This document shows positions 8,707-17,863 of a stretch of DNA of 64,000 bases, one piece after another. The notes under the pieces were generated by a model. It searched no databases, was not told the origin of the DNA, and saw only the letters and a program-made list of their open reading frames with translations. The translations under genes were made by a program, and so were the position numbers. Source of the DNA: Rathayibacter rathayi (GTDB taxonomy: Bacteria; Actinomycetota; Actinomycetes; Actinomycetales; Microbacteriaceae); the NCBI RefSeq assembly GCF_004011095.1, contig NZ_CP028129.1, positions 558,001-622,000 on the forward strand, written 5' to 3'. Within the stretch, counting starts at the first letter, position 1, and each line of letters begins with the position of its first letter.

Positions 8707-8928
8707 TCAGGCCGGGATCTTCGCCCCCAGCAGGCCCGCGGCGACCTCGGCCGCTCGCTCGGCCTCCTCGACGCTCGAGAACGGCCCGGTGGAGACGAGT
8801 GACAGGGCGGTGGTCAGGCGTGGGTCGATCTCGAGTCGGAACCGGGGCAACTCCGCCCCGGGAACGACGACGATCCTGACTCCGTTCCGGCTCCATCGCG
8901 CGGGTTGGATCGAAGAAATCTGTGTCAT
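8707..8928 (-). CDS. Hypothetical 73-residue protein
   Basis: A small basic-to-acidic soluble protein starting MTQISSIQPARWSRNGVRIV. The ATG at 8928 is chosen because GGAGAG lies six bases upstream; an in-frame extension to 8991 has no ribosome site. The C-terminal half is a helix (SSVEEAERAAEVAAGLLGA). No known domain was recognised. Codon use is typical of the genome, so it is probably real. Confidence 0.6.
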   Translation of the reverse strand: MTQISSIQPARWSRNGVRIVVVPGAELPRFRLEIDPRLTTALSLVSTGPFSSVEEAERAAEVAAGLLGAKIPA

Positions 8929-9054
8929 GGTGCTCTCCGCTTTCGCGATCATCCGCACGGGTTGCTGACGCCTCGACTGTGCAGGTGCCACGCTACGACC
9001 GGGGCCAGTCTCTCCGAACGGGCTTGACCTCTCCGGCTCAACGGGCGTAACGGA

Positions 9055-9552
9055 TCAGTGCAGCCGGTCGAGAGTGTCGCTGATCCGGCGAAGGCACTCG
9101 ATCAGCACCGACATCTGCGCGGCGTCGAGGTCGGCCAGCACCTCACCCTCGGCGGCGACCAGGTTGCGCATCGCCTCGTCGACGCGCTTCGTGCCTCGCG
9201 GGGTGAGCGAAACGATCTTGCTCCGGGAGTCGGCGGTGTTCTGCTCGCGGACTACGAGCCCCCGGGCTCCGAGCCGGTCGACGCGGCTGGCGAGGTTACC
9301 GCTGGAGAGGGCCAGGTGCGTGGAGAGCGCCGAGGGGGTCATCCCGCCCGGTCCACGCTGGCGCAGCAGCGAGAGGAGTTCGAACTCCCACGGAGCGAGG
9401 TCGCTGACAGCGAAGGACTGGCGCCGCACCTCCTGCACGCGCGGGCTGAGCCGACGCAGACGCGAGACGACGTCCAGCGGCGCGAAATCGAGGTCGGGCA
9501 GGGCACCGGCCCACGCGTCGATCACCAGATCGACATCGTCGTCTTCGCGCAT
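9055..9552 (-). CDS. MarR-family transcriptional regulator
   Basis: 165 residues. A central winged helix is visible: FELLSLLRQRGPGGMTPSAL, then LSTHLALSSGNLASRVDRLG (recognition helix) and the wing VREQNTADSRSKIVSLT. The C-terminus is the helical dimer interface typical of MarR. A GATAAT -10 lies six bases before the ATG, which predicts a leaderless transcript. No divergent target gene is adjacent, so its regulon is unclear; it may regulate itself. Confidence 0.9.
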   Translation of the reverse strand: MREDDDVDLVIDAWAGALPDLDFAPLDVVSRLRRLSPRVQEVRRQSFAVSDLAPWEFELLSLLRQRGPGGMTPSALSTHLALSSGNLASRVDRLGARGLVVREQNTADSRSKIVSLTPRGTKRVDEAMRNLVAAEGEVLADLDAAQMSVLIECLRRISDTLDRLH

Positions 9553-9707
9553 CCCCCGATTATCCCCGGGTGGCGTGGACGGCGACGACGGGTGGCTCGC
9601 GTCGGCGGGCGGGCCTAGCCTGTGCGGAGGGCGGCCTCGGGTACGGGCTCGGGGTCGGTGCCGTAGGGGTGAGCGGCGTAAGGGTGAGCGGCGTAAGCGC
9701 CCGGGGC

Positions 9708-9953
9708 TTAGGCGCGAGCGGCCCGCACGTATGCGACGATCGCGTTCGCGTGGCCGTGACCGAGGCCGTGCTCGCTCTTCAGCCAGGTCACGACCCGCAG
9801 GTGCGGCTCGGTGCGCAGGCGTTCGTCGGCGAGGTCGAGCCAGTCCTGCACGGGGCGGCCGTAGGTCTTCTCGATGCTCGGGAAGTAGGAGGCGGGGCCG
9901 GTCGGCTTCGCGCCGTCAGCGGGTGGTTCGGGAGCGAGCACGCGGTCGGTCAT
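9708..9953 (-). CDS. DUF4287-domain protein
   Basis: 81 residues with the DUF4287 core: YFPSIEKTYGRPVQDWLDLA followed by a helix and VVTWLKSEHGLGHGHANAIV. The ATG at 9953 overlaps the stop of the monooxygenase gene by four bases, which makes it the last gene of the fgd-fbiC operon. The family is widespread, small and cytosolic, with no known activity. Its coupling to the oxidoreductases here is probably only transcriptional. Confidence 0.88.
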   Translation of the reverse strand: MTDRVLAPEPPADGAKPTGPASYFPSIEKTYGRPVQDWLDLADERLRTEPHLRVVTWLKSEHGLGHGHANAIVAYVRAARA

Positions 9954-11422
9954 GCGGTCACGATAGCGACCGTGCGTCCGTGTGCGTAGGCGGAGGGGTC
10001 GAAGCGGCCGAGCTCCTCGCGGAAGGCGAAGGCGAAGTCGGGCCAGAGCAGGGTCAGGCGACGATTGTCGTCGAGGTACCAGCTCTCACAGCCGCCATTG
10101 GTCCAGACGGTGTCAGCGCTCAGGGCGTCGAGGCGGGCGACGGAGGCGGCCTCGGCCTCGGCGGTGACCTCGAGAACGTCCGCTCCGACGGCGTCGCGGT
10201 GGTCGAGGGCGGCCAGGACGTAGTCGATCTGCGTCTCGATCATGTGCACGGAGGAGTTGTGGCCGAGGCTCGCGTTCGGGCCGTTGATGACGAAGAGGCT
10301 GGGGAAGCCGTGCACCGCTGTGGACTCGTAAGCGGCCATTCCGTCGGCCCAGCGGTCGGCGAGGAGCAGACCGTCGCGGCCGCGGATCCGCCGGGCGAAG
10401 GGCGGTCGTGTAGAGAGGAAGCCGGTGGCGAAGACGAGGACGTCGACCTCGTGGCGGACGTCGTCGCCGCCGACGGCCGCACCCTCCTCGATACGCCGGA
10501 GTGGGCCAGGGACAACGCTGACGTGCGGTTGCGCGAGAGCCGGGTAGTAGTCGTCCGAGAGGAGGACTCGCTTGCAGCCGATCTCGTAGTTCGGCGTGAG
10601 GACGGCGCGCAGCTCGGGATCGGCGATCTGCCCGGCGAGGTGCCCCAGCGCCTCCGCTCGGAGCCGGTCGATCGCCTCGGGGACGGCGACCCGCCCGGCG
10701 AAGCCGAGCTCGGCCCGCCAGAACAGCTGCTCGCGCAAGCGGGAGAGGGCTCCGGGCGCGCGGGAGAGCGTGCGGCGCTCGTGCGGTGGGTAGGCGCGGT
10801 TGCGCCGCGGGACCACATACGGGGCCGAACGCTGGAAAAGCACGACCTCCGCAGCACGCTCGGCGAGATGCGGCACGATCTGCACGGCGGAGGCGCCCGA
10901 GCCGACGATCCCGACGCGCGCTCCGTCGAGATCGACGTCCTCACGCCAGCGCGCGGAGTGGAAGGCCGGCCCGGCGAACGCGTCGAGCCCCGGCACAGCC
11001 GGGAGCCGCGGCTCGGAGAGGCGTCCCGCGCAGACGAGTAGGACGGCGGCGGAGTAGTCGCCGCGCGAGGTGCGCACCCGCCAGCGCTGCGACTGCTCGT
11101 CGAAGACCGCCTCGAGGACCTCTGTGCCCAGCCGGAGCCGCGGCGCGAGGCCCTCCCGCTCGACGACCCGCTCGAGGTAGCCCTGGATCTCGGCTCCGGG
11201 GGCGTACAGCGTCGACCAGTCGGCCTCGGGGGCGAACGAGTAGGAGTAGAGGTGCGAGGGGATGTCGCAGGAGACACCGGGGTAGACGTTGTCGCGCCAG
11301 GTGCCGCCGATCCGCTCCGCGCGTTCGAGTACGACGAAGGAGGTGCCGCCGCGTCGCTCCAGGCGCACGGCGGCACCGAGGCCGGCGAATCCGGCTCCGA
11401 TCATGACGACGTCAACGTCCAT
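9950..11422 (-). CDS. Flavin-dependent monooxygenase, Baeyer-Villiger/FMO type
   Basis: 490 residues. The N-terminal FAD Rossmann motif is MIGAGFAGLGAAVRLE. Next comes the monooxygenase fingerprint FAGPAFHSARW, which fits FxGxxxHxxxW of Baeyer-Villiger enzymes. The second, NADPH-binding Rossmann motif is VGIVGSGASAVQIVP. It should insert one O2-derived oxygen into ketones or heteroatoms, using NADPH. Its start overlaps the stop of the alpha/beta hydrolase by one base (TGATG). A monooxygenase plus hydrolase pair is a common way to convert ketone to ester to acid and alcohol. The substrate is unknown. Confidence 0.9.
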   Translation of the reverse strand: MDVDVVMIGAGFAGLGAAVRLERRGGTSFVVLERAERIGGTWRDNVYPGVSCDIPSHLYSYSFAPEADWSTLYAPGAEIQGYLERVVEREGLAPRLRLGTEVLEAVFDEQSQRWRVRTSRGDYSAAVLLVCAGRLSEPRLPAVPGLDAFAGPAFHSARWREDVDLDGARVGIVGSGASAVQIVPHLAERAAEVVLFQRSAPYVVPRRNRAYPPHERRTLSRAPGALSRLREQLFWRAELGFAGRVAVPEAIDRLRAEALGHLAGQIADPELRAVLTPNYEIGCKRVLLSDDYYPALAQPHVSVVPGPLRRIEEGAAVGGDDVRHEVDVLVFATGFLSTRPPFARRIRGRDGLLLADRWADGMAAYESTAVHGFPSLFVINGPNASLGHNSSVHMIETQIDYVLAALDHRDAVGADVLEVTAEAEAASVARLDALSADTVWTNGGCESWYLDDNRRLTLLWPDFAFAFREELGRFDPSAYAHGRTVAIVTA

Positions 11423-12213
11423 CAGACCCTCATCCTCGCCAGGACACTGCCGGGCGGGTCGCGGTGCGGGTCGGCGAGGAAGCGCTCGAGAGTGGCGAGG
11501 AGCTCGGCCGGACGCTCGGTGAGGACGGCGTGACCGGAGTCGACCACGGCGTAGCGGGCGTCGTCGATCGCGCCGAGCAGCGCCTCCGCACCCTCGACGC
11601 CGACGACGGCGTCGGCGGAGCAACCGACGACGAGGGCGGGGACGCGGCAGCGCGCGGCGGCCCGGGCGATGTCGGCGCGCGCGGAGGCGGCGAGCAGCCG
11701 CGGGGCGTCGGCGTTCCACGGGGAGGAGGGGGTGTCCGAGCGGACGGCGAGCAGGCGTGCGGCCTCCTCCTGCGCTTCCGGCGGGAGTTGCGGCCAGAGC
11801 CGCGCGGTGCGGAGCAGGCGCTCGGTGGGGCTCAGCCAGCCGGCGACGAGGGCGAGGGCGTGCACCCGGTGGTCGTCGGCGGTGAGGGCGACGGCGGCGC
11901 CGAGGGAGTGGCCGATCAGCACGGCCGTATCGGCTTCGAGCGCGTCGAGGGCGGCACGGACGGCGGCGGGGCCGTCGAGCCACGGGTCGCGCAGATCGGC
12001 GAGTTCGAGTGCGGCGACCCGGTGTCGCCGGGCCAGCATGGGCAGCAGCAGCGCGGTGTCGCTCCGTGCTCCGCGGCCGACGCCCGTCAGCAGCAGTACC
12101 GCTCGGGAACCTTCGGGGCCGGCGCTCAGCAGCCGCACCGCGGCTCCCGCGGCCTCGACCCGCTCCTCCCGGACCAGCTCGGCTTGGCGTCGGAGGTACT
12201 CGGACCGCGTCAT
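11422..12213 (-). CDS. Alpha/beta-hydrolase
   Basis: 263 residues with a nucleophile elbow GHSLGAAVAL (catalytic Ser near residue 101), a candidate acid in LVVGCSADAVVG, and a candidate His in VVDSGHAVLTERP near the C-terminus. The lid between them is helical and rich in Leu and Arg. It sits between fbiC (overlap ATGA) and the monooxygenase (overlap TGATG), so it is co-translated with both. It may hydrolyse the ester product of the Baeyer-Villiger enzyme (inference). Confidence 0.87.
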   Translation of the reverse strand: MTRSEYLRRQAELVREERVEAAGAAVRLLSAGPEGSRAVLLLTGVGRGARSDTALLLPMLARRHRVAALELADLRDPWLDGPAAVRAALDALEADTAVLIGHSLGAAVALTADDHRVHALALVAGWLSPTERLLRTARLWPQLPPEAQEEAARLLAVRSDTPSSPWNADAPRLLAASARADIARAAARCRVPALVVGCSADAVVGVEGAEALLGAIDDARYAVVDSGHAVLTERPAELLATLERFLADPHRDPPGSVLARMRV

Positions 12214-14600
12214 GACACTCGGCGGGTCTGGCGGAGCGGTAGGCGCAGCCGCTGCGGGCCCGCCGTCGCGATCGGCGCTGCTCCCAGGGCGCGCTCAGGA
12301 GCGACCACTCCGTAGGTCGTCGTGCGCTGGCGCCAGCCGCGGCCGATCTCACCGCTCAGGCGGGCGACGGTCGCGATGTCGAGCGAACGGTACGCCTCCG
12401 CCCCCGCCTCGGGCCGGAGCGCGCCGTCCAGCAGCAGGCCGCCGAGGTCGTCGGCGCCGCCGCGGAGGAGGACCTGCGCTGTCTGTAGTCCGAGCTTGGT
12501 CCAGGCGGTCTGCACATGGGCGATGCGGCCGTGCAGGACGAGCCTGGCGACGGCGTGCACGGCGCGAGTCTCGCGCAGGGTCGGGCCGCCGCGGCTCACG
12601 CGCACGACGCCGGGCGGTGCCTCCGCCGGGACGAACGGCATCGCGATGAACTCGGTGAACCCGCCCGTCTCATCCTGGATCGCGGCGAGCGTGCGCAGGT
12701 GGGCGAGCTGCTGCTGCGGTGTCTCGACGTGTCCATAGACCATCGTGGAGGTGGAGTGAAGGCCGCTGCGGTGCGCGGCCGTGATCGCCTCGCGCCAGTC
12801 GGCGGCAGTGGGGTCGGTGCCCTCGCTGAGGACGGCGCGCACGTCGTCGTCGAGGATGCGCGCGGCGGTGCCGGGCACGGAGCCGACGCCCGCCTCGCGC
12901 AGGGCGTCGAGCATCGCGGGCAGGGTGCGGCCGGTGCGGCGCGCGACCTCGAGGATCTCTGCCGGCCGGTAGGCGTGCAGGTGCAGGGACGGCTGCCGCT
13001 GCGTGAGAGTCCGGATGATGAGGAGGAGGTCGTCGCCCGGGTGCTCGGCACCGATCGCGCCCTGGAGGCAGAGCTCCGTGGCACCGAGCGCGACCGCTTC
13101 GTCGGCCAGCTCCTGCAACCGCTCGACGGTGAGCCCGCCGGCGCCCCAAAGGGACGTGTCGATGTTGCGGTTGACCACGACCGAGACCTCGTCGCCGGCG
13201 GCCTCGCGGCGCAGGTCGTCCGCGAGAGCGGCGAGGGCGTCGAGGTCGTCGCCGTCGGCCGAGAGCAGGGCGAGGTAGTCGGCGTCCTCGAGTCCGGCCG
13301 GGTCCGCCTGCGCCCGCGCGATCACCGGGCCGAGCGTGGGCGCGAGGGGGCGTGGCGGAGCGTCGAGCGACTCGCGGTAGGGCCGGGGGAGGACCGGTGC
13401 CGCCTCGTTGGCGAGCCAGGTCTCGCGGTCGGCGAGGGCGGTGACGTAGGGAGCGACGCGGGGGTCGATCCACGTAGCGGAGTCGCGGAGGTACTGCGGG
13501 TGCGCGGTCAGCCGCTCGCGCAGCCGATAGCCGGCGGCTGCGGAGAGCCGCGCCAGATCGTCGATGTGGGGCCAGGGGCGCTCCGGATTCACATGGTCGG
13601 CCGTGAGCGGGCTCACCCCGCCCCAGTCATCGACTCCGGCCCGCAGCAGCAGCCCGAGCTCCTGCTCGTCGGTGAGGTTCGGCGGCGCCTGGATCGTTGC
13701 ATCGGGCCCGAGGACGAGCCGGGCGACGGCGACGTTGGCGACGTACTCCTGCAGCTCAAGGTCGACCTCGTTCTGCATAGCGGTCCGCGGCTTGGCGCGG
13801 AAGTTCTGCACGATGCACTCCTGCACATGGCCCCAGCGCTCGTGCGACTCGCGGATCGCGAAGAGGGCGTCCGCCCGCTCCGCCGCGTTCTCGCCGATCC
13901 CCAGCAGCACGCCGGTCGTGAACGGGATGCGGCTGCGGCCCGCATCCTCGAGCACGCGCAGGCGCAGCGCGGGGTCCTTATCGGGCGAGCCGTAGTGCAC
14001 GCCGCCCTTCTCGGACCAGAGCCGCTCGGCCGTGGTCTCGAGCATCATGCCCATCGAGGGGGCGACCGGGCGAAGCCGCTGCAGTTCGGCCCACGACATC
14101 ACGCCGGGGTTGAGGTGCGCGACCATGCCGGTCTCGCTCATCACTAGGACGGCCATCGCGCGCACGTACTCGAGCGTCGAGGCGTAACCGTGCTCGGCGA
14201 GCCAGGCGCGGGCGACCGGCCAGCGGTCCTCCGGGCGGTCGCCGAGGGTGAACAGAGCCTCCTTGCACCCCAGCGCGGCTCCGGCGCGGGCCACCTCGAG
14301 GATCTCCTCCGGCTCCATGAAGGTCGACTCGCGCTTGGCCGCGAGCCTGCCCGGGGTCTCCACGAACACGCAGTAGTGGCAGCGGTCGCGGCAGAGCTTG
14401 GTCAGCGGGACAAAGACTTTGCGCGAGTAGGTGACGATGCCTGGCCGTCCGCGGCGGGCGAGTCCCTCGTCGCGCAGGCGCCCGGCGGCGTCGAGGAGCA
14501 GGTCGAGGTCGGCTCCGCGGGCGCCGAGGAGGGTCTGGGCACTCGCGCGCGTCAGCGGCTCGCCGTGGTCGAGTCGGGCGAGGAGGGTGGCCGTGGTCAT
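12210..14600 (-). CDS. fbiC: FO synthase FbiC with a degenerate CofH half
   Basis: 796 residues; it makes, or once made, the deazaflavin FO of coenzyme F420 from a ribityl-uracil and tyrosine. The N-terminal CofG half is intact: C70, C74 and C77 in LCRDRCHYC form the radical-SAM CxxxCxxC, and HLNPGVMSW and VQNFRAKP follow. The C-terminal CofH half keeps VVNRNI, PGTAARILDDDVRAVLSEG, MVYGHVETP and RQRTTTYGVV. Where FbiC normally has VxNRNINFTNxCYxGCRFCAFAQ, this protein reads NRNIDTSLWGAGGLTVERL. All three iron-sulfur cysteines and about 25 residues are missing, with the frame kept. It lies 44 bases after fgd in one operon. Either CofH activity is supplied elsewhere or the half has another use. 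Confidence 0.9.
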   Translation of the reverse strand: MTTATLLARLDHGEPLTRASAQTLLGARGADLDLLLDAAGRLRDEGLARRGRPGIVTYSRKVFVPLTKLCRDRCHYCVFVETPGRLAAKRESTFMEPEEILEVARAGAALGCKEALFTLGDRPEDRWPVARAWLAEHGYASTLEYVRAMAVLVMSETGMVAHLNPGVMSWAELQRLRPVAPSMGMMLETTAERLWSEKGGVHYGSPDKDPALRLRVLEDAGRSRIPFTTGVLLGIGENAAERADALFAIRESHERWGHVQECIVQNFRAKPRTAMQNEVDLELQEYVANVAVARLVLGPDATIQAPPNLTDEQELGLLLRAGVDDWGGVSPLTADHVNPERPWPHIDDLARLSAAAGYRLRERLTAHPQYLRDSATWIDPRVAPYVTALADRETWLANEAAPVLPRPYRESLDAPPRPLAPTLGPVIARAQADPAGLEDADYLALLSADGDDLDALAALADDLRREAAGDEVSVVVNRNIDTSLWGAGGLTVERLQELADEAVALGATELCLQGAIGAEHPGDDLLLIIRTLTQRQPSLHLHAYRPAEILEVARRTGRTLPAMLDALREAGVGSVPGTAARILDDDVRAVLSEGTDPTAADWREAITAAHRSGLHSTSTMVYGHVETPQQQLAHLRTLAAIQDETGGFTEFIAMPFVPAEAPPGVVRVSRGGPTLRETRAVHAVARLVLHGRIAHVQTAWTKLGLQTAQVLLRGGADDLGGLLLDGALRPEAGAEAYRSLDIATVARLSGEIGRGWRQRTTTYGVVAPERALGAAPIATAGPQRLRLPLRQTRRVS

Positions 14601-14644
14601 GCGGGAGCGGCCCTTCCGGAGGGAATCGGGATGGAGACGGGAGG

Positions 14645-15661
14645 TCAGAGCGCGCGCAGCCGCGGCGCGAGATCGCGCTCGAAGCTGTCGAAGAAGCGCT
14701 GCTGGTCGTCGCCGGGGCTGTGGAAGACCAGGTGGGTGAAGCCCGCATCGACGTAGGGCTTGATCTGCGCGACCGTCTCTTCGGGGTCGGAGCCGACGAT
14801 CCAACGCTTCGCGACCTGCTCGATCGGCAGCTCGTCGGCGGCGCGCTCCAGATCGACCGGGTCGGTCAGCGAGTGCTTCTGCTCGGGAGTGAGCGAGAGC
14901 GGCGCCCAGAATCGCGTGTTCTCGAGCGCGAGAGCCGGATCCGGGTCGTAGGAGAGCTTGATCTCGATCATCCGGTCGAGGGCGGAGGAGTCCCGGCTGG
15001 CCGCCGCCGCGCCCTCCTCGACGGCGGGGAGCAGCTTCTCGGTGTACAGCTCCATTCCCTTGCCCGAGGTGCAGATGAAGCCGTCTCCTGCGCGCCCCGC
15101 GTACTTCGCGACGACGGGGCCACCCGCCGCGATGTAGACCGGCACGCCGTTCTGGGGCTTGTCGTAGATCGACGCCTCGTGGGTGGAGTAGTACTCGCCG
15201 TCAAAAGTGACGCGGTCGCCGGCCCACAGCGCGCGCATCAGTCGGACCGCCTCGCGCAGGCGGGCGAAGCGCTCCTTGAACTCGGGCCAGGTCTGCTCGC
15301 CCGCGCCCTGGTAGCCGGTGGCGACCTCGTTCAGCGCCTCGCCGGTACCGACGCCGAGCATGATCCGCCCGGGATAGAGCACGCCGAGCGTGCCGAACGC
15401 CTGCGCGATGACAGCGGGGTTGTAGCGGTAGTGCGGGGTCATCACGGAGGTACCGAGCCGGATCGTGGAGGTGCGCTCGCCGGCGGCTGCGAGCCAGGCG
15501 AGGGAGAACGGGGCGTGGCCGCCCGTGTGCCGCCAGGGCTGGAAGTGGTCGGAGACGACCGCGCTCTCGAAGCCGTGCCGCTCGGCGGCGACCGCGAGTT
15601 CCACGAGTTCGCGCGCGCCAAACTGCTCCGCCGATGCCTTGTACCCGAGCGTGATCGTCAT
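14645..15661 (-). CDS. fgd: F420-dependent glucose-6-phosphate dehydrogenase
   Basis: 338 residues, the normal length. Family sequences are kept almost unchanged: [94 protein letters not shown] and [13 protein letters not shown]. The Asp-His pair of SDHFQPW and the active-site Glu of GTGEALNE are present. It oxidises glucose 6-phosphate to 6-phosphogluconolactone and reduces F420, feeding F420H2-dependent reductases. It is the first gene of the fgd-fbiC-hydrolase-monooxygenase operon. The ATG at 15661 has a GAAGG ribosome site. Confidence 0.93.
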   Translation of the reverse strand: MTITLGYKASAEQFGARELVELAVAAERHGFESAVVSDHFQPWRHTGGHAPFSLAWLAAAGERTSTIRLGTSVMTPHYRYNPAVIAQAFGTLGVLYPGRIMLGVGTGEALNEVATGYQGAGEQTWPEFKERFARLREAVRLMRALWAGDRVTFDGEYYSTHEASIYDKPQNGVPVYIAAGGPVVAKYAGRAGDGFICTSGKGMELYTEKLLPAVEEGAAAASRDSSALDRMIEIKLSYDPDPALALENTRFWAPLSLTPEQKHSLTDPVDLERAADELPIEQVAKRWIVGSDPEETVAQIKPYVDAGFTHLVFHSPGDDQQRFFDSFERDLAPRLRAL

Positions 15662-15795
15662 CTGCAGCCTTCGTGAGAGGTGGGACGCCCCCGGAGATGG
15701 GGCAACCCCTCCATTCTGCGCCTGCCGCACCGAGGAGCGGGACGGGTGGACGGACCGGTGGAGATCGTGTCCGGATTCGCGGCTGTGGAGGAGCG

Positions 15796-16212
15796 TCAGG
15801 CAGCGGGAGCCGCGATGTTCACCATCCAGCCGACGCCGTAGCGGTCGACGAGCATCCCGAAGCGGTCGCCCCACGGCGACGCGACCAACGGCTCAAGGAC
15901 CGTGCCGCCCTCGGCCAGGCCGTCCCAGTACCCGCTGAGTTCGGCGTCGTCGTCGCCGAAGAGCGCGATCGTGATGCGGGCGCCCTGGTCGGCCGGGCTC
16001 GAGGAGGGGGAGTCGGAGCCCATCAGGATCATCCCGCTCGGCGTGACGAGCTGGGCGTGCATGATCCGGTCCTGGTCGGCCGGATCCGCGCTCATCCCCA
16101 AGTCGCCGAAGCGGCTCGTGGTGAGTTCGCCGCCGAGGACACCGCGGTAGAACTCCATCGCCTCCTGCGCGGAGCCGTCGAAGCCGATGTATGGGGTCAG
16201 TGAAGTGGGCAC
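15796..16212 (-). CDS. VOC-family protein, PhnB-like
   Basis: 138 residues from GTG 16212, with GGAAAGG upstream. PhnB-type VOC motifs are present: [37 protein letters not shown] and the closing [20 protein letters not shown]. These proteins form dimers of two paired modules. Many are uncharacterised, and some bind small hydrophobic ligands or antibiotics. The gene stands alone between fgd and a sugar kinase, and the reaction is unknown. Confidence 0.88.
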   Translation of the reverse strand: MPTSLTPYIGFDGSAQEAMEFYRGVLGGELTTSRFGDLGMSADPADQDRIMHAQLVTPSGMILMGSDSPSSSPADQGARITIALFGDDDAELSGYWDGLAEGGTVLEPLVASPWGDRFGMLVDRYGVGWMVNIAAPAA

Positions 16213-16303
16213 GGCGCGCCTTTCCGTCGAGGTCCGCCCAGTATCTCCGCGTCGTGCCGCCAGCACCAGAGGGGTCGACGGACGGGCGCTGCAGCCGCCC
16301 CGC

Positions 16304-17215
16304 TCAGAGTTCGTCGCGGGTGGGCGGGTTCGCGCCGGGGCGGGAGGTGGTGATGCCGGCGACGTGCGCAGCATGGCGGCCGATCGCGTGCAGGGCGGGG
16401 CCGTCGAGCACCGGGCCGTTCGCCGCGCCGAGGCCCTGGCGGAACGCCTCGTCGAGGATCGCGCCCATCGCGGAGTCGCCGGCGCCGATCGTGTCGGCCA
16501 CGACGATCCGCGCGGCCGGCACGGTGACCCGGGTGAGGGTGGAGGCCAGGAGCAGTCCCTCCGCTCCGCGCGTCACGACCGCGAGCTGCGACCCGAGCGC
16601 CAGCAGGCGGCTGAGCACCTCGTCGAGCTGCATCGTGGGGTACAACCACTCCGCGTCCTCATCGCTGAGCTTCACGATCTCGCAGGCGGCCGCCACCCGC
16701 TCGAAGCGGGCGAGCGCCCCGGCGTGGTCCCCGACCAGTGCCGGGCGGATGTTCGCGTCGACGCTCGCGGTCACTCCGGCCGGCAGAGCCTCGAGCAGCG
16801 CGAGCACGGCGGATCCGCCCGGCTCGAGGAAGATCGCGATGGAGCCGGTGTGCACATGCGCGGCACCGCTGGGATCGGCGGCCGGAGGGTTCCAGGCGAG
16901 GTCGAACACGTAGCGGGCCGAGCCGTCCGCGGTGAGCACCGCGCGGGCGGTGGAGGTGCGCGCCGCGTCCCCGTATTGAACGTCAACTCCTGAGGCTTCG
17001 AGGTGCGCGCGGATGCGGCGGCCGCGCTCGTCATCAGCGATGTCGGTGACGAGGGTCGCGGATCGTCCGAGGCGGGCGAGCGCGAGGGCGACATTGGCGG
17101 GCGACCCGCCGACGTGCTCCGTGGCGCTGCCGTCGCGCTCGACAATATCGATCAGCGCCTCGCCGATGACCAGGGTGCGGGATGACGCGCGGACGCGCTC
17201 GTCGGTGGAGGACAT
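16304..17215 (-). CDS. PfkB-family carbohydrate kinase (fructokinase-like)
   Basis: 303 residues. The first PfkB signature is near residue 36 (EHVGGSPANVALALARLG). The second is DTIGAGDSAMG near residue 243, which contains the catalytic Asp and the anion hole. An ATP-binding VVTRGAEGLLL precedes it. It should phosphorylate a ketose or nucleoside-type sugar using ATP. Fructokinase fits best, because the window also encodes levan-cleaving enzymes that release fructose. Ribokinase-like specificity is possible. Confidence 0.9.
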   Translation of the reverse strand: MSSTDERVRASSRTLVIGEALIDIVERDGSATEHVGGSPANVALALARLGRSATLVTDIADDERGRRIRAHLEASGVDVQYGDAARTSTARAVLTADGSARYVFDLAWNPPAADPSGAAHVHTGSIAIFLEPGGSAVLALLEALPAGVTASVDANIRPALVGDHAGALARFERVAAACEIVKLSDEDAEWLYPTMQLDEVLSRLLALGSQLAVVTRGAEGLLLASTLTRVTVPAARIVVADTIGAGDSAMGAILDEAFRQGLGAANGPVLDGPALHAIGRHAAHVAGITTSRPGANPPTRDEL

Positions 17216-17317
17216 GCCGACATCATGCCGGGTGGCGGGCGTCCCCCGCGACGCGACGTCGACACGAACCGAGGTTGGCAGGCCGCTCGGGCGCCTCGAG
17301 ACGCCTGTTTGCCGTTC

Positions 17318-17863
17318 TCAACCTCGGTTTCCCACCTCCGCCAGCACAACATCGAGCGTCGTCACCTCGATCAGCGGCGCATACAGCGCCATCGCCTCCA
17401 GTGCCCGCTGGTGGTCGGCCTCTGAGGCGCCCGCGCAGGCGTCGGCCACGACCCGCACCCTCACCCCGGCGTCCGCTGCGGCGAGCGCCGTCGACAACAC
17501 ACAGCAGTCGGTGGCGACTCCGGTCAGGACCAGCTCGCGGGAGTCGTCGAGTTCCGCCTCGAGTTCCGGCCCCCACTTGCCGAAGGTCGTCGCGCTGATC
17601 GTCCGGTGCCCCTCGAATCCGACCACGAGTTCGTAGAGCCGGTCGCTCTCGGGCACGAGCGCGAACGGCCACTTGCGGTAGTAGGGGATCCACCCGCCGC
17701 GGGGCCGCTCGGGTGCGACGAAGCGGGTGGTCACCACGCGCTCGCCGAACGTGGGGAGCAGACGCCGTGTCCCCTCGGCGGCGCGCGCGAATTCGGCCGA
17801 GCCCCACGGCGAATCCGCGTCGGCGAACACCTGCTGCAGGTCGATCGCGACGAGCAGGCTCAC
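17318..17863 (-). CDS. Isochorismatase-family cysteine hydrolase
   Basis: 181 residues from GTG 17863. The catalytic triad is recognisable: Asp in LVAIDLQQVF, Lys in ATTFGKWG, and the nucleophile Cys in TGVATDCCVLSTALAAADAG. Enzymes of this fold cleave amides or ethers, such as nicotinamide, N-carbamoyl compounds or ureidoacrylate. The start overlaps the NCS1 permease stop by four bases (GTGA), so the hydrolase probably acts on whatever the permease imports or on its breakdown product. Confidence 0.9.
   Translation of the reverse strand: MSLLVAIDLQQVFADADSPWGSAEFARAAEGTRRLLPTFGERVVTTRFVAPERPRGGWIPYYRKWPFALVPESDRLYELVVGFEGHRTISATTFGKWGPELEAELDDSRELVLTGVATDCCVLSTALAAADAGVRVRVVADACAGASEADHQRALEAMALYAPLIEVTTLDVVLAEVGNRG

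Noticed and set aside
12516..14147. A 543-codon plus-strand frame antisense to fbiC
   Set aside because: Shadow frame of the conserved fbiC gene, without homology-like motifs.
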